A stretch of 31,596 nt of DNA from Synechococcaceae bacterium Bin_79_3 (GCA_009914645.1 VFLB01000059.1:1-31596), one strand, 5' to 3'. Counted from the first letter of the stretch, positions 18,268 through 26,083 are shown. Numbers and translations: made by a program. The notes: generated by a model not told the origin, from the letters alone.

Positions 18268-18635
18268 GGGAGGTGAAACACGCCAGCTGTGGTAACCAGG
18301 CTTCAACGGAATCCGATGAAGTTGGCTAGGGGATCTGCTTGATAAATCAATGCAGGATTGGCTGAGACTGATCGCCGCGAATTCCCCTTAAATTAAGAAG
18401 ATTTCCGGTGTAAGTTTCCCGGCAAAATCTGAGAAATTCAGAATTCGCACTGGCCAGAAAGAGCTATCAACTGTGGTAGCCCTTAGCATTTTCTGCTGGA
18501 GGCCCGGCTAGCGCTCGGGCACAACATCAATTGCATAGTTAACCAAGCTACACCATTGAGGTTGAAATTCAATATTGGTAAAAGTGTGAGTTAGTTCTCG
18601 GCCCTGCCAGAATGATCTGAATTGCTGGTGCCCCC
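18268..18635. promoter_or_regulatory. Divergent intergenic region between rplC and ndhN
   Basis: These 368 bp must carry promoters for the ribosomal superoperon (minus) and for ndhN-ldpA (plus). No convincing -35/-10 pair was recognised on either strand. Visible structure: a 21-bp near-perfect inverted repeat (18301-18321) just ahead of rplC, a TTGAT-AA-ATCAA repeat (18339-18350), an imperfect repeat TCTGA/TCAGA (18428-18442), and a GCCCG/CGGGC hairpin (18502-18520). No small reading frame was recognised. Confidence 0.6.
18301..18321. repeat. 21-bp inverted repeat in the rplC leader
   Basis: The arms CTTCA/TGAAG and CGGA/TCCG are arranged symmetrically around one central base, with a single mismatched position per side. 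It lies 33 bp upstream of the rplC ATG. It could be a DNA operator or, in RNA, a hairpin before the first gene of the superoperon. Confidence 0.55.
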
Positions 18636-19097
18636 ATGCCCCTGCTACTCAGCGGCCGCACTTTCCGCAGAGATCTGGAGCGATCCAAGGCATTGGCTTT
18701 ATATGCCCCCCTTGAAGGCGGCGCCGAAACAAGGTTGTTAAGGCGAATGAGAGCTTGCGGTTACCACACCGAGCTCAGCTCAGTTCGTGGTTTGGGCGAT
18801 CCGGAGGTTTTTTTATTCGGGCTTCACGGCATTCGGCCTCCCCATCTGGGTCATCAAAGGGTGGGTAGGGAAGCTGCCGTAGGGGATGTCCAAATGGTGA
18901 TGCCTCAACTGGGACCCGCTTTGTCTGGACCCAAGCCTATTTTGCTTTGGCTTTTGGAGGGTCAGGTTTTATCAGCTGCAGAGCGCAATAGCCTGCAGGC
19001 TTTATGCCAAAGGGAATCGCGTTTGCATTTAGTGCTGGAAATGGGTGGTTCCCGGAATTTGCGCTGGCAGCCCCTCCGAGAGCTTGAGTTGAGTTAG
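18636..19097 (+). CDS. ndhN: NAD(P)H-quinone oxidoreductase subunit N
   Basis: A stromal-side subunit of the cyanobacterial and plastid NDH-1 complex, which feeds electrons from ferredoxin to plastoquinone in cyclic electron flow and respiration. At 153 aa it has the usual size. [34 protein letters not shown] and the [16 protein letters not shown] block are the NdhN pattern; no membrane segment is present. The ATG has no clear Shine-Dalgarno. ldpA follows after 3 bp, so the two are co-transcribed. Confidence 0.93.
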   Translation: MPLLLSGRTFRRDLERSKALALYAPLEGGAETRLLRRMRACGYHTELSSVRGLGDPEVFLFGLHGIRPPHLGHQRVGREAAVGDVQMVMPQLGPALSGPKPILLWLLEGQVLSAAERNSLQALCQRESRLHLVLEMGGSRNLRWQPLRELELS

Positions 19098-19100
19098 CTC

Positions 19101-20129
19101 TTGGTTCGAGTTAAGACTTGGCTTGCTCCAGAAGCAGCGCTTGCCCACGGCAGCTGGGTTAAGTGGATAGGTGGCGCAAGTAACCATGATCTGCAGGGCC
19201 TTGAAGATCAAGCCGCCTTGGCAACTTTGGCGGGTGCCCATTGCCTCGATATAGCAGCAGATTTAGGGGTGATAACAGCGGTGAAACGGGGCATTGCGTG
19301 GGCCCTAGATCAGGGGGTGCCGCGCCGGCCTTGGTTGATGTTGAGCCTTAGCGATGGCCTAGACCCCCATTTTCGTAAAGCGGTTTTTGATCCGCAGTTG
19401 TGCCCGAGCAGCTGTCCGCGCCCCTGCGTTCCGGTATGTCCGGCTTTGGCCATTGATCCCAGCATCGGTGTGATCGCAAATCGCTGTTACGGCTGTGGTC
19501 GCTGTTTGGAGATTTGTCCCCTGAATTTGATTCAGGAGCAGGCGGTGAAGCTGGAGGGGCAGCAGCTTGTTCAGTTGCTTAAGCAGGCCCAACCCGATGC
19601 TATTGAAATTCACACCAGCCCAGGCCGCAGCCAGGCTTTTGCGCAGGTATTAACGGCTATCAGCAGTAGTGATTTATCACTGAGTTTGCTTGCGGTGAGT
19701 TGCGGCGAGGGGCGCGAGCCTGGGCAGTTAGCTCTAGCGGCTTATTTATGGCAGCTTCATGGTCTTTTAACGTCATCAAACTGGCCTTGGCTTTGGCAAC
19801 TGGATGGTCGCCCTATGAGTGGCGACATTGGTGCGGGCACTGCCCATGCCGCAGTGGCTTTATTTGAACGCCTCGGGCCATTCCTGCCCCCGGGCTTGAT
19901 ACAGCTTGCCGGCGGCACCAACGCTGATAGCCGCCGCCGCCTTCTCAAGATTCAGCTATCGCCTAGGCCTGCCAGAGGCGGTATTGCTGGAATCGCTTAT
20001 GGGGGCAGTGCTCGCGCGCTGCTGCAACCTTTTTTGGTGGAAGCCGAACGAAGGGGCCAACGGCTTCTTCACTGCCCTGATTTGTGGCCAAAGGCTCAAC
20101 ATTCTCTGGAATTACTCTGGGCCTGCTAA
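19101..20129 (+). CDS. ldpA: LdpA, iron-sulfur protein of light-dependent circadian period control
   Basis: Known in Synechococcus elongatus as a redox-sensing Fe-S protein that feeds light information to the Kai clock. At 342 aa, the N-terminal part SWVKWIGGASNHDLQGLEDQAALATLAGAHCLDIAAD is family-typical. Two cysteine clusters follow: C101-x3-C105-x3-C109-x3-C113, and a ferredoxin-like C129-x2-C132-x2-C135-x3-C139-P, enough for two Fe-S clusters. The start is taken as TTG, 3 bp after ndhN, since no ATG or GTG occurs before the conserved block in frame. The downstream ATPase begins 30 bp later. Confidence 0.92.
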   Translation: MVRVKTWLAPEAALAHGSWVKWIGGASNHDLQGLEDQAALATLAGAHCLDIAADLGVITAVKRGIAWALDQGVPRRPWLMLSLSDGLDPHFRKAVFDPQLCPSSCPRPCVPVCPALAIDPSIGVIANRCYGCGRCLEICPLNLIQEQAVKLEGQQLVQLLKQAQPDAIEIHTSPGRSQAFAQVLTAISSSDLSLSLLAVSCGEGREPGQLALAAYLWQLHGLLTSSNWPWLWQLDGRPMSGDIGAGTAHAAVALFERLGPFLPPGLIQLAGGTNADSRRRLLKIQLSPRPARGGIAGIAYGGSARALLQPFLVEAERRGQRLLHCPDLWPKAQHSLELLWAC

Positions 20130-20159
20130 ACCAGTGCGCATCTGCCAGGAACGGAGATT

Positions 20160-21572
20160 GTGAGCGCAGAAGTTGGTTCACTGTTATCTGGGGTAACTGT
20201 TAAGGAGCATCGCGTTACCGATGATCTCGATCGCCTGCTCTCGGTGCTTCCCACTCAGTTGCAACTTCTTTTGGCCACTTCAGCCCAGCGGGAAGGCCTG
20301 TTGGAGGTGGTTTTGGATCTTGGCCGAAAACCTGAAGCCCGCTATCCCCATGGCTGCGTGGATTTGGGATCTAAGCCTGTAAGCGGCGAGGATCTGCGCC
20401 TAATAATCGATCAATTGGGTTCATTTGGAGGCGACAACCGAGCGGGTATAGAAGGCACTTTGCACCGCATTAGCGCCCTGCGTAACCGTTCGGGGCTGGT
20501 GATTGGCCTCACTTGCCGGGTTGGGAGGGCTGTATTTGGAACTGTGGCGATGGTGCGTGATCTGCTTGATTCAGCTCAGTCGCTTTTGTTGTTGGGGCCC
20601 CCTGGGGTTGGCAAAACCACCGCCTTAAGAGAGATCGCCCGGGTGCTAGCCGATGATTTTGGTAAAAGGGTGGTGGTAATAGACACAAGCAACGAGATTG
20701 CGGGTGATGGCGATGTGCCCCATCCCGCGATTGGTCGTGCCCGCCGCATGCAAGTGGCAAAACCTCAATGGCAACACCGGGTAATGATCGAAGCAGTGGA
20801 AAACCACATGCCCGAGGTAATTGTGATCGATGAGATCGGCACAGAGGAGGAGGCCCTTGCGGCCCGCAGCATTGCCGAAAGGGGGGTTCAGCTTGTTGCA
20901 ACAGCCCATGGCAACGCATTAGAAAATCTTTTGCGAAATCCCACCCTTTCCGATCTGGTGGGGGGAGTGCAGGCGGTAACTCTCGGCGACGATGAAGCCC
21001 GCCGCCGCGGCAGCCGTAAGGCGGTTTTAGAGCGTTCAGCCGCTCCTACTTTCCCGATTGCCGTGGAGATGCACAGCCGCAGCCGTTGGCTGGTGCATAC
21101 AGATGTTGCAGGCACTGTTGATCGTTTATTAAGAGGTGATGGAGCGCGGCCCGAAATTCGCACCGTGGATCGGGCGGGCTGCCTAAAAGTTGAACAACCC
21201 CTGCCTTCGCTGCTGCGTCCGCCAACACCGCTGCCGCCAACACCGCTGATTAAGCAAGTAAGTAAACCTGCACAAAAGCCATTAGTTGGATCTAGCGCGC
21301 CATTGATGATTTTCTGTTGTGGTGTCGCTGCCCGGTTGGTAACCCAGGCGGCCCGCAGCCGCCATTGGCCTGTGCAACTGGCCGAAGATCTCGCCCAGGC
21401 CGATGCGGTTTTGGCGGGCAAAAATCAGCTGGGTTTACACCCAGAAGTGCGCCGAGAAGCCCGTGATGGCGGGGTGCCGATCCACGTGATCAAAGCGAAC
21501 AGTTTGCCCCAAGTGCAGCGTGCCCTAGAGCGTTTGCTGCGGCATCACAACGCAAGGCTCACATCTGAATAA
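20160..21572 (+). CDS. Ycf45-like / SpoIIIAA-like AAA ATPase
   Basis: A 470-aa P-loop ATPase of the family annotated Ycf45 in algal plastids. Walker A GPPGVGKTT is at 146-154, Walker B VIVIDEIGTEE around D224-E225, and RGVQLVATAHG supplies the sensor region. After a Pro-rich linker (about 354-366, with a PPTPL duplication) comes a second alpha/beta domain (about 380-465) ending IPIHVIKANSLPQVQRALERLL. Many homologues end in an R3H nucleic-acid-binding domain; no R-x3-H domain is present here. The start is GTG, 30 bp after ldpA, probably the same operon. The exact role is unknown; nucleic-acid binding is inferred from homologues. Confidence 0.85.
   Translation: MSAEVGSLLSGVTVKEHRVTDDLDRLLSVLPTQLQLLLATSAQREGLLEVVLDLGRKPEARYPHGCVDLGSKPVSGEDLRLIIDQLGSFGGDNRAGIEGTLHRISALRNRSGLVIGLTCRVGRAVFGTVAMVRDLLDSAQSLLLLGPPGVGKTTALREIARVLADDFGKRVVVIDTSNEIAGDGDVPHPAIGRARRMQVAKPQWQHRVMIEAVENHMPEVIVIDEIGTEEEALAARSIAERGVQLVATAHGNALENLLRNPTLSDLVGGVQAVTLGDDEARRRGSRKAVLERSAAPTFPIAVEMHSRSRWLVHTDVAGTVDRLLRGDGARPEIRTVDRAGCLKVEQPLPSLLRPPTPLPPTPLIKQVSKPAQKPLVGSSAPLMIFCCGVAARLVTQAARSRHWPVQLAEDLAQADAVLAGKNQLGLHPEVRREARDGGVPIHVIKANSLPQVQRALERLLRHHNARLTSE
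21219..21248 (+). repeat. 15-bp perfect tandem duplication in the ATPase linker
   Basis: CCGCCAACACCGCTG occurs twice in direct succession and encodes PPTPL-PPTPL in the linker between the ATPase and C-terminal domains. It is a likely slipped-strand duplication in a tolerant region. Confidence 0.85.
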
Positions 21573-21592
21573 TCGGGTTTTTGTGCGAGGGG

Positions 21593-21623
21593 TTTGACGC
21601 TGGGTAGCCTTTTGTGGCTATAT
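21593..21623 (+). promoter_or_regulatory. Candidate promoter of tRNA-Gln
   Basis: TTGACG (21593-21598) and TATATA (21618-21623) are spaced by 19 bp, about 40 bp upstream of the tRNA. The spacing is longer than the ideal 17 bp, so this is only a candidate. Confidence 0.4.
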
Positions 21624-21663
21624 AAGAACTCGTTAGGCAGCTCTAGCTCTAACAGCGCCCCAG

Positions 21664-21735
21664 TGGGTCGTCGCCAAGCGGTAAGGCAGCGGTTTTTGGT
21701 ACCGCCATTCCTAGGTTCGAATCCTAGCGACCCAG
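21664..21735 (+). tRNA. tRNA-Gln(UUG)
   Basis: A 72-nt cloverleaf. The acceptor TGGGTCG pairs with CGACCCA with discriminator G. The anticodon stem GCGGT/ACCGC holds the loop TTTTGGT with anticodon TTG. The T arm is CTAGG-TTCGAAT-CCTAG. CCA is not encoded. A run of T follows directly after the 3' end. In cyanobacteria this tRNA is charged through Glu-tRNA(Gln) amidation. Confidence 0.96.
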
Positions 21736-21756
21736 TTTTTTGAAGCTATTTTTGCT

Positions 21757-22515
21757 GTGCTGATCACCGATTTTGATGGTGTGGTTATTGATGGCATGGC
21801 CGAATACTGGTGGGCCGCCCGCAGTTGCGCCCAGCGCTTATTGCCCTCATTAGCCTCGTTGCCAGAGAAACTGCCTCCTCTATTCGCAACCTTGCGGCCA
21901 AGGGTGCTGGCTGGCTGGGAGATGCCTGTGCTCGCAGCTTTGGTGGGGGGAAAGGCTTTACCAGAGGTCAGTTTTCATCAAAATTACGGAGCTGCACTGC
22001 AGGGCAGTCTTGCCCTTTTGGGTTGGAAGCAAGCAGAGCTCACCCAGCTACTTGATCAAGTACGGCAAGAGGCGATCGCGAGCGACCGCCAGCGTTGGCT
22101 AGCGAGGCATCAGGTGTTTCCCTGGATGCAGGAGCGTCTTTGCCGATTTCAGCAGGATGGGGTGCCCTGGCAAGTGCTCACCACTAAAAGTGCCCAGTTC
22201 ACCGAGGAACTACTAAGGGCCCATGGCTTGGAACCCGTAGCGGTTCATGGCCGCGAAGCAGGCCCAAAACCCGTGGTGTTAGCTGGTTTGCTAGCAGAGC
22301 GAGCCAGCGGCAGGGCCAATCAAATTCCGTGGCGGTTTTTAGAGGATCGCAGGCTCACCCTTGAAGAGGTGCTGCGTACCCCGGGATTAGAAGATCTGAG
22401 CTGCCTTTTGGTGTCTTGGGGCTACCTCTTGCCAAACGACAAAGAAAATTTGCCAAAGCGGATCGCCTTGCTTAACCGCGAAACCCTGGGCTTACCCCTA
22501 GACGACTGGCCCTGA
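21757..22515 (+). CDS. HAD-superfamily hydrolase-like protein
   Basis: A 252-aa cytoplasmic protein. HAD motif I is TDFDGVV with D5 and D7. Motif II is at LTTKS (T142/T143), motif III lysine at GPKP (K171) and motif IV acid at FLEDRR (D197). A helical cap domain lies between motifs I and II. This is a phosphatase or phosphoglycolate-phosphatase-like fold, but the substrate cannot be told. The start is GTG 21 bp after tRNA-Gln. It could be transcribed from the tRNA promoter. It precedes recA by 184 bp with no obvious terminator. Confidence 0.8.
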   Translation: MLITDFDGVVIDGMAEYWWAARSCAQRLLPSLASLPEKLPPLFATLRPRVLAGWEMPVLAALVGGKALPEVSFHQNYGAALQGSLALLGWKQAELTQLLDQVRQEAIASDRQRWLARHQVFPWMQERLCRFQQDGVPWQVLTTKSAQFTEELLRAHGLEPVAVHGREAGPKPVVLAGLLAERASGRANQIPWRFLEDRRLTLEEVLRTPGLEDLSCLLVSWGYLLPNDKENLPKRIALLNRETLGLPLDDWP

Positions 22516-22517
22516 TT

Positions 22518-22526
22518 TGTTACAAT
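22518..22526 (+). promoter_or_regulatory. Candidate extended -10 promoter upstream of recA
   Basis: TGTTACAAT fits an extended -10 (TGn followed by TACAAT). No -35 is recognised at 16-18 bp. It would give a recA leader of about 165 nt containing the two inverted-repeat elements. Confidence 0.35.
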
Positions 22527-22554
22527 ACATTTGAACTAACCATTTCTACCTTCG

Positions 22555-22570
22555 CCGGTCGATACACCGG
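22555..22570 (+). repeat. Stem-loop I in the recA leader
   Basis: CCGGT and ACCGG arms enclose CGATAC, with further partial pairing outside. It lies between the candidate -10 and the twin palindromes. Confidence 0.4.
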
Positions 22571-22611
22571 GCGGCTTGGGTGGAACTTCTTCCTAGGTGG
22601 TTGCACGATGC

Positions 22612-22645
22612 CTGGATAATCCAGTGCGAATTCTGGATAATCCAG
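22612..22645 (+). promoter_or_regulatory. Twin 13-bp palindromes upstream of recA
   Basis: CTGGATAATCCAG occurs twice (22612-22624 and 22633-22645), separated by TGCGAATT. Each copy is a 6-1-6 inverted repeat. Centre-to-centre distance is 21 bp, two helical turns, as expected for two dimeric repressors bound on one face of DNA. In RNA the two copies could pair with each other as 6+6 bp around an A-A mismatch with an 8-nt loop. The last copy ends 54 bp before the recA ATG. It does not resemble the cyanobacterial LexA box as I recall it. Confidence 0.75.
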
Positions 22646-22699
22646 AAAATTGTGTTTTCACTCGATCTAGTTACTTTTTTCTTTGCTGTTTATTAGCCC

Positions 22700-23872
22700 A
22701 TGACTGCTGATTCCAAATCCCAGGCCGGTTCAAACCAATCTGGATCCCTCCAGGCCGCTTCACCTTCCGCTAGCGAGCGGGAAAAGGCCCTGGCGCTGGT
22801 GTTAAACCAAATTGAACGCAACTTTGGCAAGGGCTCCATCATGCGGCTGGGAGATGCCTCCCGCATGCGGGTGGAAACAATTTCTACCGGCGCTCTCACC
22901 CTTGACCTCGCTTTGGGTGGCGGATATCCGAAGGGTCGGGTTGTGGAGGTTTACGGTCCTGAAAGCTCAGGTAAAACCACTCTCACGCTCCATGCCATTG
23001 CAGAGGTGCAGAAACGGGGTGGGGTAGCAGCTTTTGTCGACGCGGAACACGCTCTTGATCCCCTATACGCGGCCTCTTTGGGCGTAGATGTAGAAAATCT
23101 GCTGGTTTCTCAGCCAGATACTGGTGAGATGGCCCTCGAGATCGTTGATCAGCTGGTGCGTTCTGCTGCGGTAGACATCGTTGTGGTGGATTCCGTGGCG
23201 GCGCTTACCCCAAGGGCTGAGATAGAGGGGGAAATGGGTGATCTAGCGGTAGGTAGCCAAGCCCGCTTGATGAGCCAGGCGATGCGAAAAATCACCGGCA
23301 ATATCGGTAAATCCGGTTGCACGGTGATCTTTCTCAACCAGTTGCGCCAAAAGATTGGTATTGCTTACGGCAACCCGGAAACAACTACCGGCGGCAATGC
23401 TCTCAAGTTTTATGCCTCGGTGCGACTCGATATCCGTCGGATCCAAACCCTTAAAAGGGGCACAGAGGAATACGGCATTCGCGCCAAGGTAAAAGTGGCA
23501 AAAAATAAGGTGGCGCCTCCTTTTCGTATCGCTGAATTCGATATCATTTTCGGCCGCGGCATCAGCATTCTTGGTTGTTTGCTCGACCTAGCTGAAGAAA
23601 CGGGAGTAGTGGTGCGTAAGGGAGCCTGGTACAGCTACAACGGAGACAACGTTGGTCAAGGACGAGACAACACAATTACTTGGCTCGAACAAAACCCTGA
23701 AGCTAAAGAAATTATCGAAGCAAAAACCCGCCAAAAGCTCACTGAAGGTGCTGATGTAACGGCAAATTCAATGAAGCCTCTAGCTGTAGCGGCGGCAAAA
23801 CGAAAGGAGGGTTCAGAGCGAGCTTCAACAGAAGAAGCTAGCAGCGCTAGTTCATTGGCTGATGCGAGCTGA
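22700..23872 (+). CDS. recA: Recombinase RecA
   Basis: The ATP-dependent strand-exchange protein for homologous recombination and SOS activation. At 390 aa, the Walker A is GPESSGKTT (86-94), [12 protein letters not shown] and [18 protein letters not shown] are conserved, and the DNA-binding loop 2 region with [26 protein letters not shown] is intact. The core is flanked by a Ser-rich N-terminal tail (1-25) and a Lys/Glu/Ser C-terminal tail. The ATG is the only reasonable start. The 3' end overlaps the convergent DUF1815 gene by 21 bp. Confidence 0.98.
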   Translation: MTADSKSQAGSNQSGSLQAASPSASEREKALALVLNQIERNFGKGSIMRLGDASRMRVETISTGALTLDLALGGGYPKGRVVEVYGPESSGKTTLTLHAIAEVQKRGGVAAFVDAEHALDPLYAASLGVDVENLLVSQPDTGEMALEIVDQLVRSAAVDIVVVDSVAALTPRAEIEGEMGDLAVGSQARLMSQAMRKITGNIGKSGCTVIFLNQLRQKIGIAYGNPETTTGGNALKFYASVRLDIRRIQTLKRGTEEYGIRAKVKVAKNKVAPPFRIAEFDIIFGRGISILGCLLDLAEETGVVVRKGAWYSYNGDNVGQGRDNTITWLEQNPEAKEIIEAKTRQKLTEGADVTANSMKPLAVAAAKRKEGSERASTEEASSASSLADAS

Positions 23873-24202
23873 GCCAACGGTTTGAAATTTTTGGCTCTGG
23901 ATGCCGCGGAGATGCTTGCTGAGGCGATCTAATTCTTGGATTGCTTCAGCACCCTCCAATTTCACCAGCTCAACGCCATGGCGCAGCTCCATCCAGTTGA
24001 TGCCGCAATCAGAAACTAGGAAACGCACTGCGTGGCCATCACCTAGATCGGCAACAAAAGATGCTCCATGGCTGCCATCTTCACCGCAGGTGTAACAACT
24101 AGCTGAAACACCTTCCTTTTTCATGCTTTCGGCTAGAGCCTTCAGGCTTATCACTAGATCTTGAACAAGATCTTTGTACTGAGCCGCTAATCGTAAAAAC
24201 AC
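23852..24202 (-). CDS. DUF1815 family protein
   Basis: A 116-aa cyanobacteria-specific protein of unknown function. The recognised blocks are [31 protein letters not shown] (C36, C39), [20 protein letters not shown] and [15 protein letters not shown] third cysteine is C66; whether these bind a metal is open. The start is GTG. The C-terminal codons run into the 3' end of recA on the opposite strand. No membrane segment or signal peptide is present. Confidence 0.9.
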   Translation of the reverse strand: MFLRLAAQYKDLVQDLVISLKALAESMKKEGVSASCYTCGEDGSHGASFVADLGDGHAVRFLVSDCGINWMELRHGVELVKLEGAEAIQELDRLSKHLRGIQSQKFQTVGSARISQ

Positions 24203-24299
24203 AAGAAATTACTCAACCAAATCTATTTTAGGGATTTCTTCAGATTTTGCGAGTGTAAATACCTAGAGAGACGGCAATGTCAGAGGAACGGCACATTGA

Positions 24300-24542
24300 T
24301 CATCCGTCTGATAAGTGCCATAAGCCTGCGGCTGGCCCAATAAAACGCACAGTTACCCAGAGCAAGGCCATGGCGCCAATGCCAATCCAGGCTCCTTTGC
24401 TGGTGAGGCTCACAAATTGGCGAGCTTGATTTTGGGTTAGTGGGATCCAAGCAACGATGCGAGGAGAGTCGTCTTTTGGCGCTGCCTTTTTACTAACTCT
24501 TGGCGGCAGTCCCTGGCTGGAGCGACGGCGAGCTTCGCCCAT
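24300..24542 (-). CDS. DUF2839 family membrane protein
   Basis: An 80-aa protein starting MGEARRRSSQGLPPR, the usual N-terminus of this cyanobacterial family. A soluble segment (DDSPRIVAWIPLTQNQARQFVSLT) is followed by one membrane helix (about 52-68, GAWIGIGAMALLWVTVRFIG). The frame is open further upstream, but the ATG at 24542 is chosen by family match. The function is unknown. It is 41 bp after the DinG-like gene on the same strand, so the two may share a transcript. Confidence 0.85.
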   Translation of the reverse strand: MGEARRRSSQGLPPRVSKKAAPKDDSPRIVAWIPLTQNQARQFVSLTSKGAWIGIGAMALLWVTVRFIGPAAGLWHLSDG

Positions 24543-24583
24543 GCTGATTAAGCGAATAATCTTCAGTGTGGCGCATGGGGCGT

Positions 24584-26026
24584 CTAAGCAGGGAGCAGTC
24601 TTTCCAGTGGCTCCCAAGGCTCAAGGGCATCCAGCACCCTTTGCCCCCAGCCCCGCCCCCTCAACCGGCCATCCAATACCGCCAGCCGGCAAGTTTTGCC
24701 AGTGCGCAGCGGGGCTACACCCCGTTGCACCCGTTCAATCGCTTCAGGCAGCAGCAATTCCCGAAACCAGTCGCGACCGCCTTGCCTCAAGTTATTTACC
24801 CGTGCAGCGGTGAGTGGATCCTCCAGGCTGGCAATCGGCAGCAAACCCACAATTAATTGGCCTGGTTGCGGCAATTGTTCGTGGTGTTCCAACCACCAAT
24901 CCCAGCTGCAGCACACCACCCCGTTGCTATCAGGCGCAGTTTGTTCGTGGTCTACCCGTTGACCAAACTCCGCGGCAAGGGCACTAGTAAGCCATTGCCG
25001 TAGGGGGTCGTCGTTTACCAACACCACCGAAAGCTCCAGTTGCCCCAGCACCAAACGCCGACACTGCGCTAGCAGTTGCTCAGAAAAAAAAGGGCTATTT
25101 GGCATCGCCTGCAGCCGTGGCGCATATAGGGGTAACGCCTCATGGCGTTCTGGGGTGTGTAGAGGCACCACCACTGGTTTGCGTAATCCCAGATCTTGCA
25201 ACCTTTGCCCCTGGGGCATCAGGGCACCTATCAGAATTGCCCCCCGTTGCAGCATTAAGCCACTAAGGCTTGCTAACGGTTTTAAGGGTTGGCGTTCCAG
25301 GCTCCATTGCAACAGCTTCGGTTCTGTTACCGCCCAGCTAGTCCAATGGGGCCCCACGCTTTGCTGCCAGCTTTGCCAGGGTTCTGGCAGTCCTTCAATC
25401 CCCTGAACTAAAAGCCTCAGGGGAGCTTCCTGTTCGGCGGCGATCGCAAGGTTGGGGCGGCGGCCTAACGGACGATTTAAGAGTTGCCGGCTCAACCTTT
25501 CATGCAAATGCAACAAGGAGTGAGCAAGTTGTGGTTTCGCCCTGGCCAGTTGATCCCAATGCTGCGGCAGCAACCTAATTGCCTGCGCCTGGCGCAGCTG
25601 CTCTTCTAATTCCTCTGCTTCAGCAAAGATCAATTGATGATCGCCCAGTTCTCCACGCCGCCAGATTTCCACTAGTTCAGCTGCACTTACCAGCCAAAGT
25701 CCTGGGCTATTTGGGGGGCTTTTGCCCTGCCAAAGGGGCCGCTGTAATCCAATTGCCGCTAAGGAGGCCAGTTCGCGTTTTATTAATCGACGCTGCAGCG
25801 ACTCGCTGGCCACTATTAGTACTGGATAATCTGCCATCAACACCGGTAACAGCAGCCCCAGCAGCCAAGGTCTATCTGCAGTTGCGCTTACCGGGAAGAG
25901 GCTGTGGTCGCCCCGTCGCAGACTGCGGGCAACTAAGCGCGTGAGGGTTAAGTGATGCGGCCAATTGGATCCACCACTCTCTCTAAGCAGTTGCTTCAAG
26001 CGATGGTGAGCCTGGGCTTCCAGCAT
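24584..26026 (-). CDS. Degenerate DinG/XPD-like helicase-related protein
   Basis: A 480-aa protein resembling DinG-type superfamily 2 helicases in layout but without intact catalytic motifs. At 44-64, where a GTGKT P-loop is expected before a LLLP helix, it reads ATADRPWLLGLLLPVL. At 133-140 the DEAH position reads FAEAEELEE. At 434-441 the motif VI Q-x2-GR-x2-R has become QRGVAPLR, although the following LDGRLRGRGW is kept. It is shorter than typical DinG (over 600 aa), with no Cys cluster for Fe-S. The frame is clean with no stops, and C-terminal residues such as NNLRQGGRDWFRELLLPEA look constrained, so it is probably functional in a non-helicase role. Such proteins are often labelled helicase in picocyanobacteria. 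Confidence 0.65.
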   Translation of the reverse strand: MLEAQAHHRLKQLLRESGGSNWPHHLTLTRLVARSLRRGDHSLFPVSATADRPWLLGLLLPVLMADYPVLIVASESLQRRLIKRELASLAAIGLQRPLWQGKSPPNSPGLWLVSAAELVEIWRRGELGDHQLIFAEAEELEEQLRQAQAIRLLPQHWDQLARAKPQLAHSLLHLHERLSRQLLNRPLGRRPNLAIAAEQEAPLRLLVQGIEGLPEPWQSWQQSVGPHWTSWAVTEPKLLQWSLERQPLKPLASLSGLMLQRGAILIGALMPQGQRLQDLGLRKPVVVPLHTPERHEALPLYAPRLQAMPNSPFFSEQLLAQCRRLVLGQLELSVVLVNDDPLRQWLTSALAAEFGQRVDHEQTAPDSNGVVCCSWDWWLEHHEQLPQPGQLIVGLLPIASLEDPLTAARVNNLRQGGRDWFRELLLPEAIERVQRGVAPLRTGKTCRLAVLDGRLRGRGWGQRVLDALEPWEPLERLLPA

Positions 26027-26083
26027 TCAGAAAAACTGAGCAAGCTGATCGTAGATAGCTGCTCCAACTAACCCGTTTCATAG

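Noticed and set aside
20888..21421. A 177-codon minus-strand frame inside the Ycf45-like ATPase
   Set aside because: It is antisense to conserved ATPase sequence, with a Ser/Arg-rich composition typical of reversed GC-rich codons.
22612..22645. Rho-independent terminator of the HAD gene
   Set aside because: The paired repeats could form a hairpin, but no T run follows (the next bases are AAAATTGTG).
22516..22699. LexA (SOS) box before recA
   Set aside because: No match to the GTAC-type cyanobacterial LexA consensus was found. The twin palindromes have a different sequence, so they are reported as a separate unknown element.
25831..25841. A partial copy of the recA palindrome (CTGGATAATCTG) inside the DinG-like gene
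   Set aside because: Only one arm matches; it lies in coding sequence and is best explained by chance.
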